Part shown: positions 38,113-47,769 of the stretch, piece after piece
How the letters are laid out: each line of letters opens with the position of its first letter
Position numbering within the stretch: the first letter of the stretch is position 1
Assembly: GCF_947250645.1 (NCBI RefSeq)
Contig: NZ_OX366334.1
Location: 248,001-312,000, forward strand
Source of the DNA: Wolbachia endosymbiont (group B) of Eucosma cana
GTDB taxonomy: Bacteria; Pseudomonadota; Alphaproteobacteria; Rickettsiales; Anaplasmataceae
DNA: 64,000 nucleotides
Direction: 5' to 3'
Position numbers and translations under genes: made by a program
Notes under the pieces: generated by a model
Seen by the model: the letters and a program-made list of their open reading frames with translations, nothing else
Databases searched by the model: none
What the model was told of the DNA's origin: nothing

Positions 38113-38616
38113 TTATTGCCAGTTAATGGTCATCTCACATGAGCTTGAACCAGTAAAATCATAGTGCCTTTCGCTGCCTTTTTTGGTTGCAGTTATTTGA
38201 CTATCTTTCCCTAAAGATAGGTTATAAACCTTGCCTTCGTCACTGGCTCTTAAAAGGGTGCTAATCTCTATTGGTTTTTCTTTATTTTCAAATCTAATTT
38301 TAAATTCATTATCTTGTGTTGTATATACTAAGAAATTTTCACTTGGTAGAGATTCTGCGAATTTTTTATGTGTTGCATTTATTGATTGCTCAAACTTTTG
38401 AAACTCCTCTTTCCACTTTGAACTTACCTGTTCTTTAATGTTCTCATCTTTGTGTAAAGGACCAATAAAGTACCAGATTAAATTTTCTTCTTCTACTTTT
38501 CTGATAAAATCCTGAAAATTTTTGCAAGATTTAATGAAACTTAAAATATCATTTTTCTTTTGCTCATCTACATCTAAACCTTGATTTTCAGCTATAAATA
38601 AGTTTTCTTTTAGCAT
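38113..38616 (-). CDS. Hypothetical protein, possibly the N-terminal part of the next gene
   Basis: I do not recognise this 167-residue protein. It is soluble and charged, and ends in SSSCEMTINWQ. In the other frame across its stop the DNA reads LTGNKDSKGNSIDCSMTVEV straight into the 36612 protein, so a one-base change would fuse the two into about 665 residues. Either this is a separate first gene of a three-gene unit (38113, 36612, 34880), or it is the 5' half of a gene broken by a frameshift. Confidence 0.6.
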   Translation of the reverse strand: MLKENLFIAENQGLDVDEQKKNDILSFIKSCKNFQDFIRKVEEENLIWYFIGPLHKDENIKEQVSSKWKEEFQKFEQSINATHKKFAESLPSENFLVYTTQDNEFKIRFENKEKPIEISTLLRASDEGKVYNLSLGKDSQITATKKGSERHYDFTGSSSCEMTINWQ

Positions 38617-38745
38617 AATTTCTATTTTTAGAGAATTGTATTATAATATTAGCATATTTTCTTAAAAAATCAACTAATCTTATAGTTAAATAAACTTGAG
38701 TATTTGTCGGGAATGTTATATATTAACTACTCCAAGAAGTGCACT

Positions 38746-40071
38746 ATGGATAATACTATTATAAGAAAATACGATATTAGAGGTGTGGTAGGCAGAGATC
38801 TGCAAATCAGTGATGGGTATGAAATAGGTAGAAAATTCGGTCAAACTGCAGCTAACGTTTGTGTAGGCTATGACAGCAGGATAGATTCACCAAGCATAGA
38901 AAAAGAATTGATCAGAGGCTTAATTTTATCCGGTGCAAATGTTATACGAGTTGGTCTCTGTTCTTCACCTATGCTCTATGCTGCAACAATGAATGCAGAT
39001 CTTGGGATTATGATCACTGCTTCTCATAATCCCAGAAAATATAACGGCTTTAAATTTTTCAGTAGTAAAAAAGTTTACTCAGATCAAGAAATGAAGGAAA
39101 TTATAGGCAATACAATTAAAAACAGCACGAAAATTGGAAGCTTAATTAACACGAATATATATAGTGAGTACGTTAACATATTAAAAGATGTGCTCAAGAA
39201 TAACGCTACACAAAAACTAAAAATAGCCTGGGATTTTGGCAATAGTCCAACAATTGTAAGGTATATTGAAAAAGTTTTACCAAGTCATATACACATCATA
39301 ACCAATAATTCTATCGATGGAACGTTTCCACTGCACGACCCAGATCCCATAGAAGAGAAAAATCTTGCTCAGTTAATAGATATTGTCAAGAAAGATAAAT
39401 GTGATCTTGGTATTGCACTTGATGGTGATGGTGATAGGGTACGCTTGATTGATAATAAAGGTAATGTTGTTTCCAATGATCACTTGTTTATGATTTTTGC
39501 ACGTGAAGTATTGGCGGAACACCCAAAAAGCAAAGTTATTGCCAACGTAAAAATGAGTATGAAAGTGCATGATTTCGTTAGCAAATTAGGGGGGCAAGTA
39601 ATTACCTGTGCCACTGGACACTCACTAGTTAAGAAAAAGATGGTAGAAGAAGGGGCAAAATTTGCCGGTGAACTCAGTGGGCATTTTTTCTTTTCTGAGC
39701 TGGGTTTCGATGATGGACTATATTCTGCTGTTAAAGTCATTAACATTTTACTTAAGAAAAACCACAGCCTATCTGAGATGATTGAAGATTTGCCAAAGTT
39801 ATATATCACTCATGAAGTGAAAATTGTAGTGAAGGATGAGAAAAAATTTCAAATAATTGAGTCAGTAAAGGAGACACTAAAGCAGAAAAATATTGTATTT
39901 TCAGAGCTTGATGGTATTAAGGTAACCGATAATAAAGGTTGGTGGCTTCTTAGAGTATCAAATACGCAAAACTGCATTACAGCAAGATGTGAAGGAAATA
40001 CCTTAGAAGATTTTGAACTCACTAAAAAAGTTTTGTTTTATTACATTGATGCACTAAAATTATACATTTAA
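38746..40071 (+). CDS. Phosphomannomutase/phosphoglucomutase family
   Basis: This enzyme moves phosphate between C1 and C6 of hexoses. The 441-residue protein has the N-terminal IIRKYDIRGVVGRDL, the phosphoserine loop ITASHNPRKYNGFK, the metal loop DGDGDRVR, the sugar-binding GELSGHFFF (GEMSGH type) and the C-terminal RVSNTQNCITARCE phosphate site. The ATG at 38746 fits the family start and has AAGAAG upstream; in-frame starts at 38704 and 38713 are possible. ManB and AlgC-type names are both plausible; specificity cannot be read. Confidence 0.88.
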   Translation: MDNTIIRKYDIRGVVGRDLQISDGYEIGRKFGQTAANVCVGYDSRIDSPSIEKELIRGLILSGANVIRVGLCSSPMLYAATMNADLGIMITASHNPRKYNGFKFFSSKKVYSDQEMKEIIGNTIKNSTKIGSLINTNIYSEYVNILKDVLKNNATQKLKIAWDFGNSPTIVRYIEKVLPSHIHIITNNSIDGTFPLHDPDPIEEKNLAQLIDIVKKDKCDLGIALDGDGDRVRLIDNKGNVVSNDHLFMIFAREVLAEHPKSKVIANVKMSMKVHDFVSKLGGQVITCATGHSLVKKKMVEEGAKFAGELSGHFFFSELGFDDGLYSAVKVINILLKKNHSLSEMIEDLPKLYITHEVKIVVKDEKKFQIIESVKETLKQKNIVFSELDGIKVTDNKGWWLLRVSNTQNCITARCEGNTLEDFELTKKVLFYYIDALKLYI

Positions 40072-40202
40072 ATTTTTTTTGATGGTTTACTTATTCGTCA
40101 ATGTTTGCAGTTTTGTTTGATTAGTCATAGGAATTGGTAACCTATGGCGAATTGCTGTGGATAATAGCTGTCTACGCTAGTTTAGCTATAGAAAATCAAC
40201 AC

Positions 40203-40790
40203 TCACTTTTCTTTATTGTTTTGAGGTTTTTCTTGATCAACCATTTCCTCACCGATCTCTTTTATTTTTAGTATCAATGATTCTGGCACATACATGTTAA
40301 TTACTTCTTCTGTTGTCACAAATAAAGCCTGATAAGAGTGTGAATTTATTATCCAATTGGGCAATATGTCTTCTGCGTCTATTTTAGACTCTCCCTCTTT
40401 TTTATCATATACTGTGTGGCAATATAAGTGCACAGCAAAAAATAGTACATAAGAAAGCAATATTCCTCTGAGTGCTCCGACAAAGATTCCAGTAACTCTA
40501 TCCATTAATCCCAACCTTATAGGTGATAATATGTACATTAGCCAGTTATTCATTGTCATGAATGTAAGATTAAGTATGATAAATACAGAGATTGTAGAAA
40601 GTATGTTTTGTGTAACTTTAGAGTCAAAATACTTACTATAATTTATAATAAAAAAATCATAGTAACTAGCTGTCAAAAAGACTGATAAGAGCAAGAACAT
40701 TAATGCACATAGCTCTTTTATAAAACCTCTAGTTATCGATATTATTACACACAAGACAATAATAAAGATAATTAGGCTATCGAAAAACAT
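40203..40790 (-). CDS. cvpA: CvpA family membrane protein
   Basis: CvpA-family proteins are small inner-membrane proteins of poorly known function. The 195-residue product has four expected membrane helices within the first 125 residues and the family start FDSLIIFIIVLCVIISITRGFIKE, with LMDRVTGIFVGALRGILLSY in the fourth segment. The last 60 residues are soluble and charged. It lies just downstream of ribE on the same strand. Confidence 0.82.
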   Translation of the reverse strand: MFFDSLIIFIIVLCVIISITRGFIKELCALMFLLLSVFLTASYYDFFIINYSKYFDSKVTQNILSTISVFIILNLTFMTMNNWLMYILSPIRLGLMDRVTGIFVGALRGILLSYVLFFAVHLYCHTVYDKKEGESKIDAEDILPNWIINSHSYQALFVTTEEVINMYVPESLILKIKEIGEEMVDQEKPQNNKEK

Positions 40791-40847
40791 ATTTTGTATC
40801 TATATGATTTTCAAGATATAATAGTTGTAAATAACAAAGTTGTAAAA

Positions 40848-41444
40848 TTAATTGTGTTGATATTTTATCAGCTGGTCTAAGTACCGAGCAATCATATCAA
40901 CTTCTAAATTTAGGTAATTACCTATTTTATTATGCTGAAAAGTTGTGTTTTTCCATGTATAAGGAATGATATTCACAGTGAATTCTTGATCGACAACTGA
41001 ATTTACTGTAAGGGAAACTCCATCTAGCGTTACAGAACCTTTTTTCGCAACAAATTTAATTAATTCTTGTGGGCACGATAGCTTGATTTCATGAGAATCT
41101 AAATCTTGTTCAATTATTAAAATTCTTGCTATCCCATCAACATGACCCTGAACTAGGTGGCCATCAATACTGTCACTCAGTTTCATTGCTTGCTCTAGGT
41201 TTATTTTTTTTCCTGTTTTCCACATATTTAAGTTAGAAACCTTCATAGTTTCTTGAGATACTTGAACTGTGAATACATCGCTCATTATGTTGACAACAGT
41301 TAAACACACTCCGGAGCAGGATATTGAATCTCCTTTGTTTATAGAGGATAAATTTTGTGTCTCAATATGGAAGGTTTGATCAGAGTTAGGGTGGATAGTG
41401 ATATCAGTTATAGTGCCAATATCTTTGATAATTCCTTTAAACAT
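40848..41444 (-). CDS. ribE: Riboflavin synthase, alpha subunit
   Basis: The enzyme converts two lumazines to riboflavin. The 198-residue protein consists of two lumazine-binding barrels: MFKGIIKDIGTI with SCSGVCLTV in the first, and HLVQGHVDGIARI with VTLDGVSLTVNSV in the second. Length and repeat order are normal. No other riboflavin gene is adjacent. Confidence 0.95.
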   Translation of the reverse strand: MFKGIIKDIGTITDITIHPNSDQTFHIETQNLSSINKGDSISCSGVCLTVVNIMSDVFTVQVSQETMKVSNLNMWKTGKKINLEQAMKLSDSIDGHLVQGHVDGIARILIIEQDLDSHEIKLSCPQELIKFVAKKGSVTLDGVSLTVNSVVDQEFTVNIIPYTWKNTTFQHNKIGNYLNLEVDMIARYLDQLIKYQHN

Positions 41445-41484
41445 GCAATAAAATAAATAATTATATCACAAAAGATCTTATTTG

Positions 41485-43461
41485 TTAGGTGCGCAAAGGA
41501 AGATCTTTTTTACTTATCTGCTCAATAGATTCTACAGAATATTCAGAATATATAAAGTAAGCCAGGTTCAAAACGCACAGCGTAATTAATATTGGTAACC
41601 CTATGTTTAATGTTAGACCGATACTTTCCCTTTTTTCTGCTGGCACCAATTCCTTTAAAATTGACACTTTTCCCAGCGGCAAATGCCATAGGCAGAGTGC
41701 TGATATAGAAGCTGCTACTAAAAATAGACAAAAATAAGTCTCTTTCGAAGAAAACATAGCTTTTAATGGTGATTTGAGCCTAATATTAGTAGGCAATCGA
41801 GTTTTAGCTTCATTTGTTTTTGGTAAATGGTCTACAGCTTTGCTTGGTAAAATTTCATGAGAAACATTTTTAGGCTGTGGAGAAGGTTGGCCTGAAACTA
41901 ATTTAATCAACTGCTCTTTTTTTCTATATACTTGCTTTTGTAAATATTCTTTACCTAAAAGTGAATTATTAGGGGGTTGTGGCCTTTTGAGTACCTCTAG
42001 CACTTCTGATATCTCATTCGGCTCTAATATTTCATGTAGTTGTTTATCTTGGAAATAAATAATATTAAACACTGAGTTGAAAATATTGTAAAATGCATCT
42101 GAATCTTGATTTTTATATTCACTTATTACTTCTACGAATATTTCATCAAGTTTTTTTCCCTTGTGCTCAGCCAAATTATCTATCATAGCTACTCTAGCAT
42201 CAAGTTGAACTTGTTTTATGATTGATTGTTTTTCCTCTTCTGATAGCTCTTTGGCCTGATTTTCGGATTTCTTTTTTCTGTTAGCTTTAAAATAATCTGT
42301 GTGCGAAGTAGTTTGACCTATATCCCGTTCCACTTCTTGAGGCATTGGATTTCCTATACTACCCTCTGTTATCCGAGTGTCTAACACTGGTTCTTTTTCT
42401 TTTTGGTCAAGTGCTGGAATAACACCAGGTGGCATATTGTTACTCTGTATAGAAAATTTGGGCAGTTGTGGGAAAAAGAATTGTGCCGTATTAAAAAAAT
42501 TGAATGGCTGAAAAAGAGACCTAAACCAGGAAATATTTTCATGCATTGCAGCAACAATTACTGATGCGCGTGTAATTTGCTTTCTGTTACTTACTATATT
42601 GTAGCCAAACGAACCTTGCACAATTTGGTTGCCTTGCGTGTTCCCTTTTTCAACCACATTTTCGTTTTTATTTTCAGTTTCTTCTGCTTGTAACGTATCT
42701 TGACTTTGCTCCTCGCTTTTAGCTTTTTCTACATGTTTTAGCTTCTCATTTAAGAGTGCCTCGATTTGTTGCAAGCTACCGAGGTTGATGTTTTTAACGT
42801 CTGTTTGTAGCGTTATTGTTATGCCCTGCAGAAGGATTTGAATTGAAGCATTACTTATGAATTCTTCTACAGTTTTATTAGCTTTATGGTAGTTGTTGTA
42901 TAGTTCTTCGCTTTCTTTTGCTACTTTTATATTGGCTGTGAAGTTTTTCTCCTGAGAAAGGCAGATTTTAAAAAAGTCAATAAAATGTTTTATTTGAGGT
43001 AATATTGTATTAGGGTTTACCTCTGTTAGCAGCTTGATCTTAAATGAAAATTCTTGTGTATCACTTGTAACACTTCTTGAGCGAATAGTGCTGATTTCTA
43101 CTACTTCATCGGAAAATACTTTGCCTATCTCTTTAGATTTATCTTTGAAAAATTTAGGTAAATCTTCTACCTCATATTTTTTCTCAGCTCCAACTTTGGT
43201 GAGATTTTTTTCTGTGTCTTGAGCTTTATTTTTAAATAAATTCTTTGCTTGTTTCTGCAGTGTGGTATTAAGGTTAGTAACATCTTCCTTTATGTTTTCA
43301 CAATCTTTTTTAAAGGACTTAGAGAAATCTTCTATTTCATGTGTTACCTTATTTTGAATTTCGGAAGCTGCTGTATGTATGGTTTTTTTAGCCTTATCCA
43401 TAAAAGACTTAAATGAATTTTTTGTTTGCTCCCACGGAGTTGTGGTATCATTACTGTGCAT
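41485..43461 (-). CDS. Hypothetical large membrane-anchored protein, 658 aa
   Basis: I do not recognise this protein. The first about 120 residues are an amphipathic, apolipoprotein-like helical region (FKSFMDKAKKTIHTAASEIQ; CENIKEDVTNLNTTLQKQAK). The middle is soluble and charged. Two hydrophobic segments near the end (YFCLFLVAASISALCLWHL and LTLNIGLPILITLCVLNLAY) should form a C-terminal membrane hairpin. There is no signal peptide. It ends 40 bp upstream of ribE on the same strand, and the region 5' of it is non-coding. Confidence 0.75.
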   Translation of the reverse strand: MHSNDTTTPWEQTKNSFKSFMDKAKKTIHTAASEIQNKVTHEIEDFSKSFKKDCENIKEDVTNLNTTLQKQAKNLFKNKAQDTEKNLTKVGAEKKYEVEDLPKFFKDKSKEIGKVFSDEVVEISTIRSRSVTSDTQEFSFKIKLLTEVNPNTILPQIKHFIDFFKICLSQEKNFTANIKVAKESEELYNNYHKANKTVEEFISNASIQILLQGITITLQTDVKNINLGSLQQIEALLNEKLKHVEKAKSEEQSQDTLQAEETENKNENVVEKGNTQGNQIVQGSFGYNIVSNRKQITRASVIVAAMHENISWFRSLFQPFNFFNTAQFFFPQLPKFSIQSNNMPPGVIPALDQKEKEPVLDTRITEGSIGNPMPQEVERDIGQTTSHTDYFKANRKKKSENQAKELSEEEKQSIIKQVQLDARVAMIDNLAEHKGKKLDEIFVEVISEYKNQDSDAFYNIFNSVFNIIYFQDKQLHEILEPNEISEVLEVLKRPQPPNNSLLGKEYLQKQVYRKKEQLIKLVSGQPSPQPKNVSHEILPSKAVDHLPKTNEAKTRLPTNIRLKSPLKAMFSSKETYFCLFLVAASISALCLWHLPLGKVSILKELVPAEKRESIGLTLNIGLPILITLCVLNLAYFIYSEYSVESIEQISKKDLPLRT

Positions 43462-43902
43462 GTTTCTAATTTTTTAATTTATTAATATAATATTAACAAA
43501 AAAATATAATTAGTCAATAAATTAATAATTATAGCACCCTTGCATAACAGCGGCGTGTTGGATTCAATAAGAGCAGAAAAAGTTACTTTACAAATCTCAT
43601 CAATCTTCTTATCATAACAATAAGAGTGTTTATCCTTGTTTTTAATCTCTGCAGATTTAACAACAAAATTCAGTAAAAAACTCAGGTATATATTGGCAGA
43701 TTACATAAAATTATAGCGGCTGCATGTCTTTTTTATTTTTTCTACATTCAGCCAAAACGCGCTTTAAATAAGCGTTAGCACATTATTACAATGCCGATTT
43801 ACATTATTATAGGGTTAAAACTCACTACTGGGGGATTCTTTTGCCTTTTTTTTGCTTGGTAAATTTCTTAATATTTTGGATTAGTTAGGAGTCCTATAGA
43901 GA

Positions 43903-44035
43903 TGTCATTTCAGTGCTTCTTATTACCTGTTCTGGATCCCAGTGTTATGCAACTGGGATGACACCACAGGGGCTACTTGAATGGCAAGAAAGAGGGCTAC
44001 TTGGATGACAGGGAAAGGAGTACCTAAATGACAGA
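43903..44035. repeat. Palindromic repeat cluster (GTCATCCCA family)
   Basis: One copy runs from GTCATTTCAGTG (43903) through TTCTGGATCCCAGTG to CAACTGGGATGAC (ends 43962). It is followed by three short near-repeats: GGCTACTTGAATGGCA, GGCTACTTGGATGACA and GTACCTAAATGACA. This is the same family as the element in murE, here in non-coding DNA. The rest of 43462-44084 shows nothing else that I can support. Confidence 0.65.
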
Positions 44036-44084
44036 TCAAAAGCTTTTACCTTTTTTCTATTTAGTAAATTTCTTGATGCTATAA

Positions 44085-44282
44085 CTAAAGCAATTTAGTA
44101 GCACGTAGTATAATATCAAACCTTTTTATGCGCCAACTTTTATCTACTTCCATCATGTTTCGCAGTAGGTCTATCTGCTGTTGTACCAAGAGGTATTGCA
44201 TAACAACTGCATTTAAGCTTTCGATTACTCCTTTACAAAACGTATTTATGAAGAAATCGACCGCGGTGAAGGGGGCTTTGTC
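44085..44282 (-). pseudogene. C-terminal remnant of an unrecognised gene
   Basis: The minus strand is open from about 44282 to the stop at 44085 and encodes a helical, clearly protein-like peptide: APFTAVDFFINTFCKGVIES then NAVVMQYLLVQQQIDLLRNM and a basic end. An in-frame stop lies just upstream and there is no start codon at its head. The plus-strand open frame over the same bases is less protein-like. The parent gene is not recognised. Confidence 0.5.
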
Positions 44283-44312
44283 TCAAGTCGTAGATAATTT
44301 ATTGTCTATAAG

Positions 44313-44341
44313 TTGACTATACTAACTTTTTCATATATAAT
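44313..44341 (+). promoter_or_regulatory. Sigma-70-type promoter for the split membrane gene
   Basis: TTGACT at 44313-44318 and TATAAT at 44336-44341 are separated by 17 bp. They lie 35 bp before the ATG at 44377, which has a CAGGAG ribosome binding site. Confidence 0.7.
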
Positions 44342-44614
44342 ATTAATATATTATTAATTTATTTTCAGGAGTAATTATGTTAACTTTTAAAAAAGATCGT
44401 AAAACAACAGACACGGCAGTTATATTACTTGCTTCTCTGTGTGCCATTGGAAGCGCAGTATTAATATTCTCATTACCATTTTTAGCGCCTGCAGCTTTAG
44501 CTTCACTTGGAGCGTTTTTTGCTACATTTCCTGGGATATTTATCTCAATACTTGTTTGCTCTTTACTACTGACTTTAGCATTTGGTGCTATCGTTACCGC
44601 ATTTGAAACATCTA

Positions 44615-45719
44615 ATACCAATTCTCATTGTTGTGGAGTCAAATAGGAAACAGAGCAGAGTTGTTTAATTGTAGAAGTAGCAAGAGAGGTAAGAAATTTG
44701 CATAAAGTGCTCTCAAGCAAAGCAATAGTACTGTATATTTTATTGCGCAAAATGTTCTGTTTTATATATAACCAAAGCCTCTCAACAGGATTAAGTTCAG
44801 GTGAATATGGAGGTAGGTATATAATCTCAATGTTTTTAGGTACCTTTAAATTTTTTGACTTATGCCAACTAGCACAGTCCATAACAAGAACAGCTTCTCT
44901 TGTCCCTAGATATTGCAACATTTGCTCAAGAAATATATTCATGCAATCAGTGTTAACATTTGGTGCAAATAAGCTAAAACTCTCTCCATTTTTAGGATTA
45001 ACTGCACTGTAGAGATAAAAATTATGCCTACCTAACTTTATTTTAACCCGAGTTCTAGTACCTTTTTTAAACCATCCATGCCCAACTTTCGAATGTGTGC
45101 CAAACCTTGATTCATCAAAGAAAAATAGCTCTTTTTCAGGATACTTTCCAATAACTTCATTGAGATTTTTTTTTGAATTCCTCTTGTTTACTTTTATCTT
45201 GTACGTTGTGTACTGGTCTTGGTGTAATATATGAAAATTTCATCTTTTGCATATGGCGGTGTACTGTAGATTTGCTAATATTTAAGTCGAACTTTTCCTG
45301 TATTCTTATTCTCATTTCTTTAATGGTAATATTAGGGTTTTCTTCTATCCATGCTTCAATTTGCTGTAGTTGAGCCTGATTTAATTTAGTTTTTCTTCGG
45401 CGTGATCGAGGAGCAAACAGTTTTTCTTCTCTGCCAAATTTCAAGAGTTTTATCCACGAAGTTAGTGCCTTTCTTGAAATGCAATATATTTTTGCTACAG
45501 ACGTTATACTGTACTTTTTTGCTGCAATTACAGCGTTTAGTTTTTTTGAAACATATGCATTATTCCTTACTTTCTTCAGCATCTCTTTTGCTGATTTTAC
45601 TACTTCTTCATCCAATAATTTTGATCTGAGTGCCATTTATACCTAAACTATTTCACTTATTTCATTATGGCTTTTCTTCCATTATTGTCTATCTGTTTCC
45701 CGTGTAACGGGAATTGGTA
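44615..45719 (-). mobile_element. IS630-type element, copy B
   Basis: The 1105-bp element is the same length as copy A, with ends ATACCAATTC (44615) and GAATTGGTA (ending 45719). It is flanked by a TA duplication (44613-44614, 45720-45721). Both copies have inserted next to a TCTTA sequence at the transposase 5' side. It disrupts a membrane protein gene. Confidence 0.92.
44625..45636 (-). CDS. IS630-family transposase with -1 frameshift
   Basis: This is identical in predicted protein to the copy at 17828-18839: an HTH half (45157-45636) and, after a -1 shift on a run of nine A near 45165-45173, a DDE half (FFFDESRFG, VLVMDCASWH, PPYSPELNPVERLW). The identity of both copies, including the A-run, argues that the frameshift is programmed and that the element has moved recently. 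Confidence 0.87.
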
Positions 45720-46157
45720 TAAGAACCGTAGTACAACAGTGAAAGAAAAAATGGATGGGAAGATTGTTGTTGATAGTGCAGGATGTCTGCAGTTGAAAGT
45801 AACAGATGAAGCTCTTGAGTTTCTCAAAGAAAACAACCAAAATAAGAATCAAGATGGCATTGTTATCCCCGATGAGTATCGTATAGATTTTCCCTTCAAC
45901 GATAAGAGTTACTACATAACTGCTAAAGATGAGTCAGGTATATCTGACAATAATAGCTGCTTAAAAATAAATTCACTAGCAGTAAAAAATGATGAAGGTG
46001 AGTTTAAATTAATAGATGGAAGTGACCAACAGCTCAAAACGTTAAGTTTAGGCTCTGAAGAAAATGATGCTAAAGAACTAACCATTGAACTTACGCCAAG
46101 CTCAATTGTTAAATCACCAGAAGCTGAACAACAAAAGAACGAAAGATCATTATCCAA

Positions 46158-46541
46158 CTAAGTATAAAAGGGGTAGACTAAATAAGTCTGCCCTTCATTT
46201 TTTAGTGTTAGGTTACTTAAACTTATTGTAGAAACTGCTGCAATGTTAGTATATTCATTAATAACAATTGGTGCTGGTGTATCAAAATCAATTAACTCAC
46301 ATACTGCAATACGCAAAATAGATAAGCTTATAAGATTTAACCGTGAAAGTGACCAGCTTGGGTGTAAATAAGACTCTATTATTTTATCATATTCTTCACT
46401 GCTTTTTATAACCTTACATAACAAGTTTTCTAAGAACTGATGTTCAAATTCTTCACATTCAAATATATCTTTCAACGTACTTATGTAATCTTTAAGCTCA
46501 CAATTTTCCAATTTAAAAGTGTAACCTATGAAGATATTCAA
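46158..46541 (-). pseudogene. nusB: NusB transcription antitermination factor, truncated
   Basis: NusB joins NusE (S10) in antitermination of rRNA transcription. The frame encodes the core of the family: [20 protein letters not shown], then [21 protein letters not shown] and [11 protein letters not shown]. The usual first 20 or so residues are missing; in their place lies the end of an IS110-type element (from 46549). The C-terminal helix with the FVNGxLDK-type motif is also missing; the frame ends in unrelated codons that overlap a terminator. With a TTG start at 46541 it makes 127 residues against about 150 expected. Probably non-functional, though residual function cannot be excluded. Confidence 0.75.
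46168..46202 (+). terminator. Terminator after the split membrane gene
   Basis: AAGGGGTAGACT (46168-46179) pairs with AGTCTGCCCTT (46185-46195) with one bulge, and CATTTTTT follows. The minus-strand nusB frame reads through this sequence at its 3' end. Confidence 0.65.
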
Positions 46542-46668
46542 ATAAACAACATACTGTAATTGCGATTGAATGATGGAGAGACATACTCCATTATTTTAGC
46601 ACGAAGTAACAAGTTCAATGAATCTGTTCTTCAAAAATAATTTAAACCTTTACAGTAGGAGTAGTCTT

Positions 46669-47690
46669 ATGAAATATTATAGCGGATTAGATGTCTCACT
46701 CAAAGAAACTTTTGTAAGTATCATTGATGAGAAAGGAAAAATTGTAAAAGAAGAAGTTGTTGTGAGCGAAAGCAAGGCAATAGCTGAGTATTTGCTCAGT
46801 CAAAGTAAAGAGTATGAAGCAATAGGAATAGAAAGTGGGCAATTGTCAATATCGATGTGCAAAGAGTTAAGGAGCTTTGGATTACCAGTAATTTGTGTAG
46901 ATGCGAGGCATATGGCAGCAGCATTGTCTGCGAGAATCAATAAAAACGATAAAAATGATGCAAGGGGTATAGCACAAATGATGAGAGCTGGGCTGTATAA
47001 AGAGGTATTAGTAAAATCAGATGAGTGTCTTGTCAAGTTAAGGTAGCGCTCGGAAGTAGAAGGCAGTTAATGTATTGCAGAGAGCAAATTATGGGAACAA
47101 TAAGAGGGCTATTGAAGATATACGGAATAAAGCTTGGCAAGAAGTCAAAGATTGTAATCTTTTCTTTAAAAGTGCAAGAAGCAATAAAAGATCTAGATAA
47201 AGTCAGTAAGGATTCAATTGAAGCATTAGTTTGTAGTTTGGAAATAATAGAAGAATCAATAAAAAAGCTTGATAAAATATTATCAGAGAAAGGCAAGAAA
47301 GACGAAGATTGCAAATTATTAACTACTGTACCAGGAGTTGGTATTATAGTAGCAATGACGTATAAGGCTACAATTGATAATCCACATAGGTTTGAAACAT
47401 CTGATACAGTCGGAGCCTATATGGGATTGACGCCAAGACAGTACGCTTCTGGAGAAGTTAATCGTCATGGTAGCATATCAAAGATGGGACCGGTAGAATG
47501 TAGAAATATGTTGTATGAAGCTGCGCATACAATACTGACAGTTAGCAAGAAAAAATTCAAATTAAAAAGCTGGGGAATAAAGCTTGCAAAAAAGAAGGGT
47601 GTAAAGAAAGCAGTAGTTGCATTAGCAAGAAAACTAGCTGTAATTATGCATAGAATGTTGGTTGATAAAACAGAATTTTATTATCAATAA
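46669..47690 (+). pseudogene. IS110-family transposase, frameshifted
   Basis: The frame starts like copy A (MKYYSGLDVSLKETF) and keeps the DEDD motifs, but is broken near 47025-47045. There the sequence GAGTGTCTTGTCAAG has gained or lost bases relative to copy A (GAAGCTTGTCAGG). The Transposase_20 half follows in another frame with LLTTVPGVGI and GAYMGLTPRQYASGE. It probably cannot act by itself, but could be mobilised by copy A. Confidence 0.85.
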
Positions 47691-47769
47691 ACACTAAAGG
47701 AGTATAGGACAATAATTTTATTGAAAGTAAAGATAGTAATGCCGATGGAAGGGATAAGCAAGAGCTATG

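Larger units (their letters stand above)
44377..46161 (+). pseudogene. Membrane protein gene split by an IS630-type element
   Basis: The 5' part (44377-44614) encodes two hydrophobic helices (AVILLASLCAIGSAVLIFSL and FPGIFISILVCSLLLTLAF). The 3' part (45722-46161) encodes a soluble domain of about 145 residues (MDGKIVVDSAGCLQLKV onwards). Removing the IS630-type copy and one TA of its duplication joins them in frame as FETSKNRSTTVKE, giving an ancestral protein of 225 residues. Promoter, ribosome binding site and terminator are preserved, so the insertion is recent. The family is not recognised. Confidence 0.85.

Noticed and set aside
16183-46161. Cytoplasmic incompatibility factor (cif) genes in the prophage-like parts
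   Set aside because: No protein with a deubiquitinase or PD-(D/E)XK-type Cif layout is visible; only radC, regulators, a recombinase remnant and transposases are present.
38113-46161. Possible kinship between the 38113 protein and the C-terminal domain of the split membrane protein
   Set aside because: Only short DEG-type matches were seen by eye, too few to claim homology.
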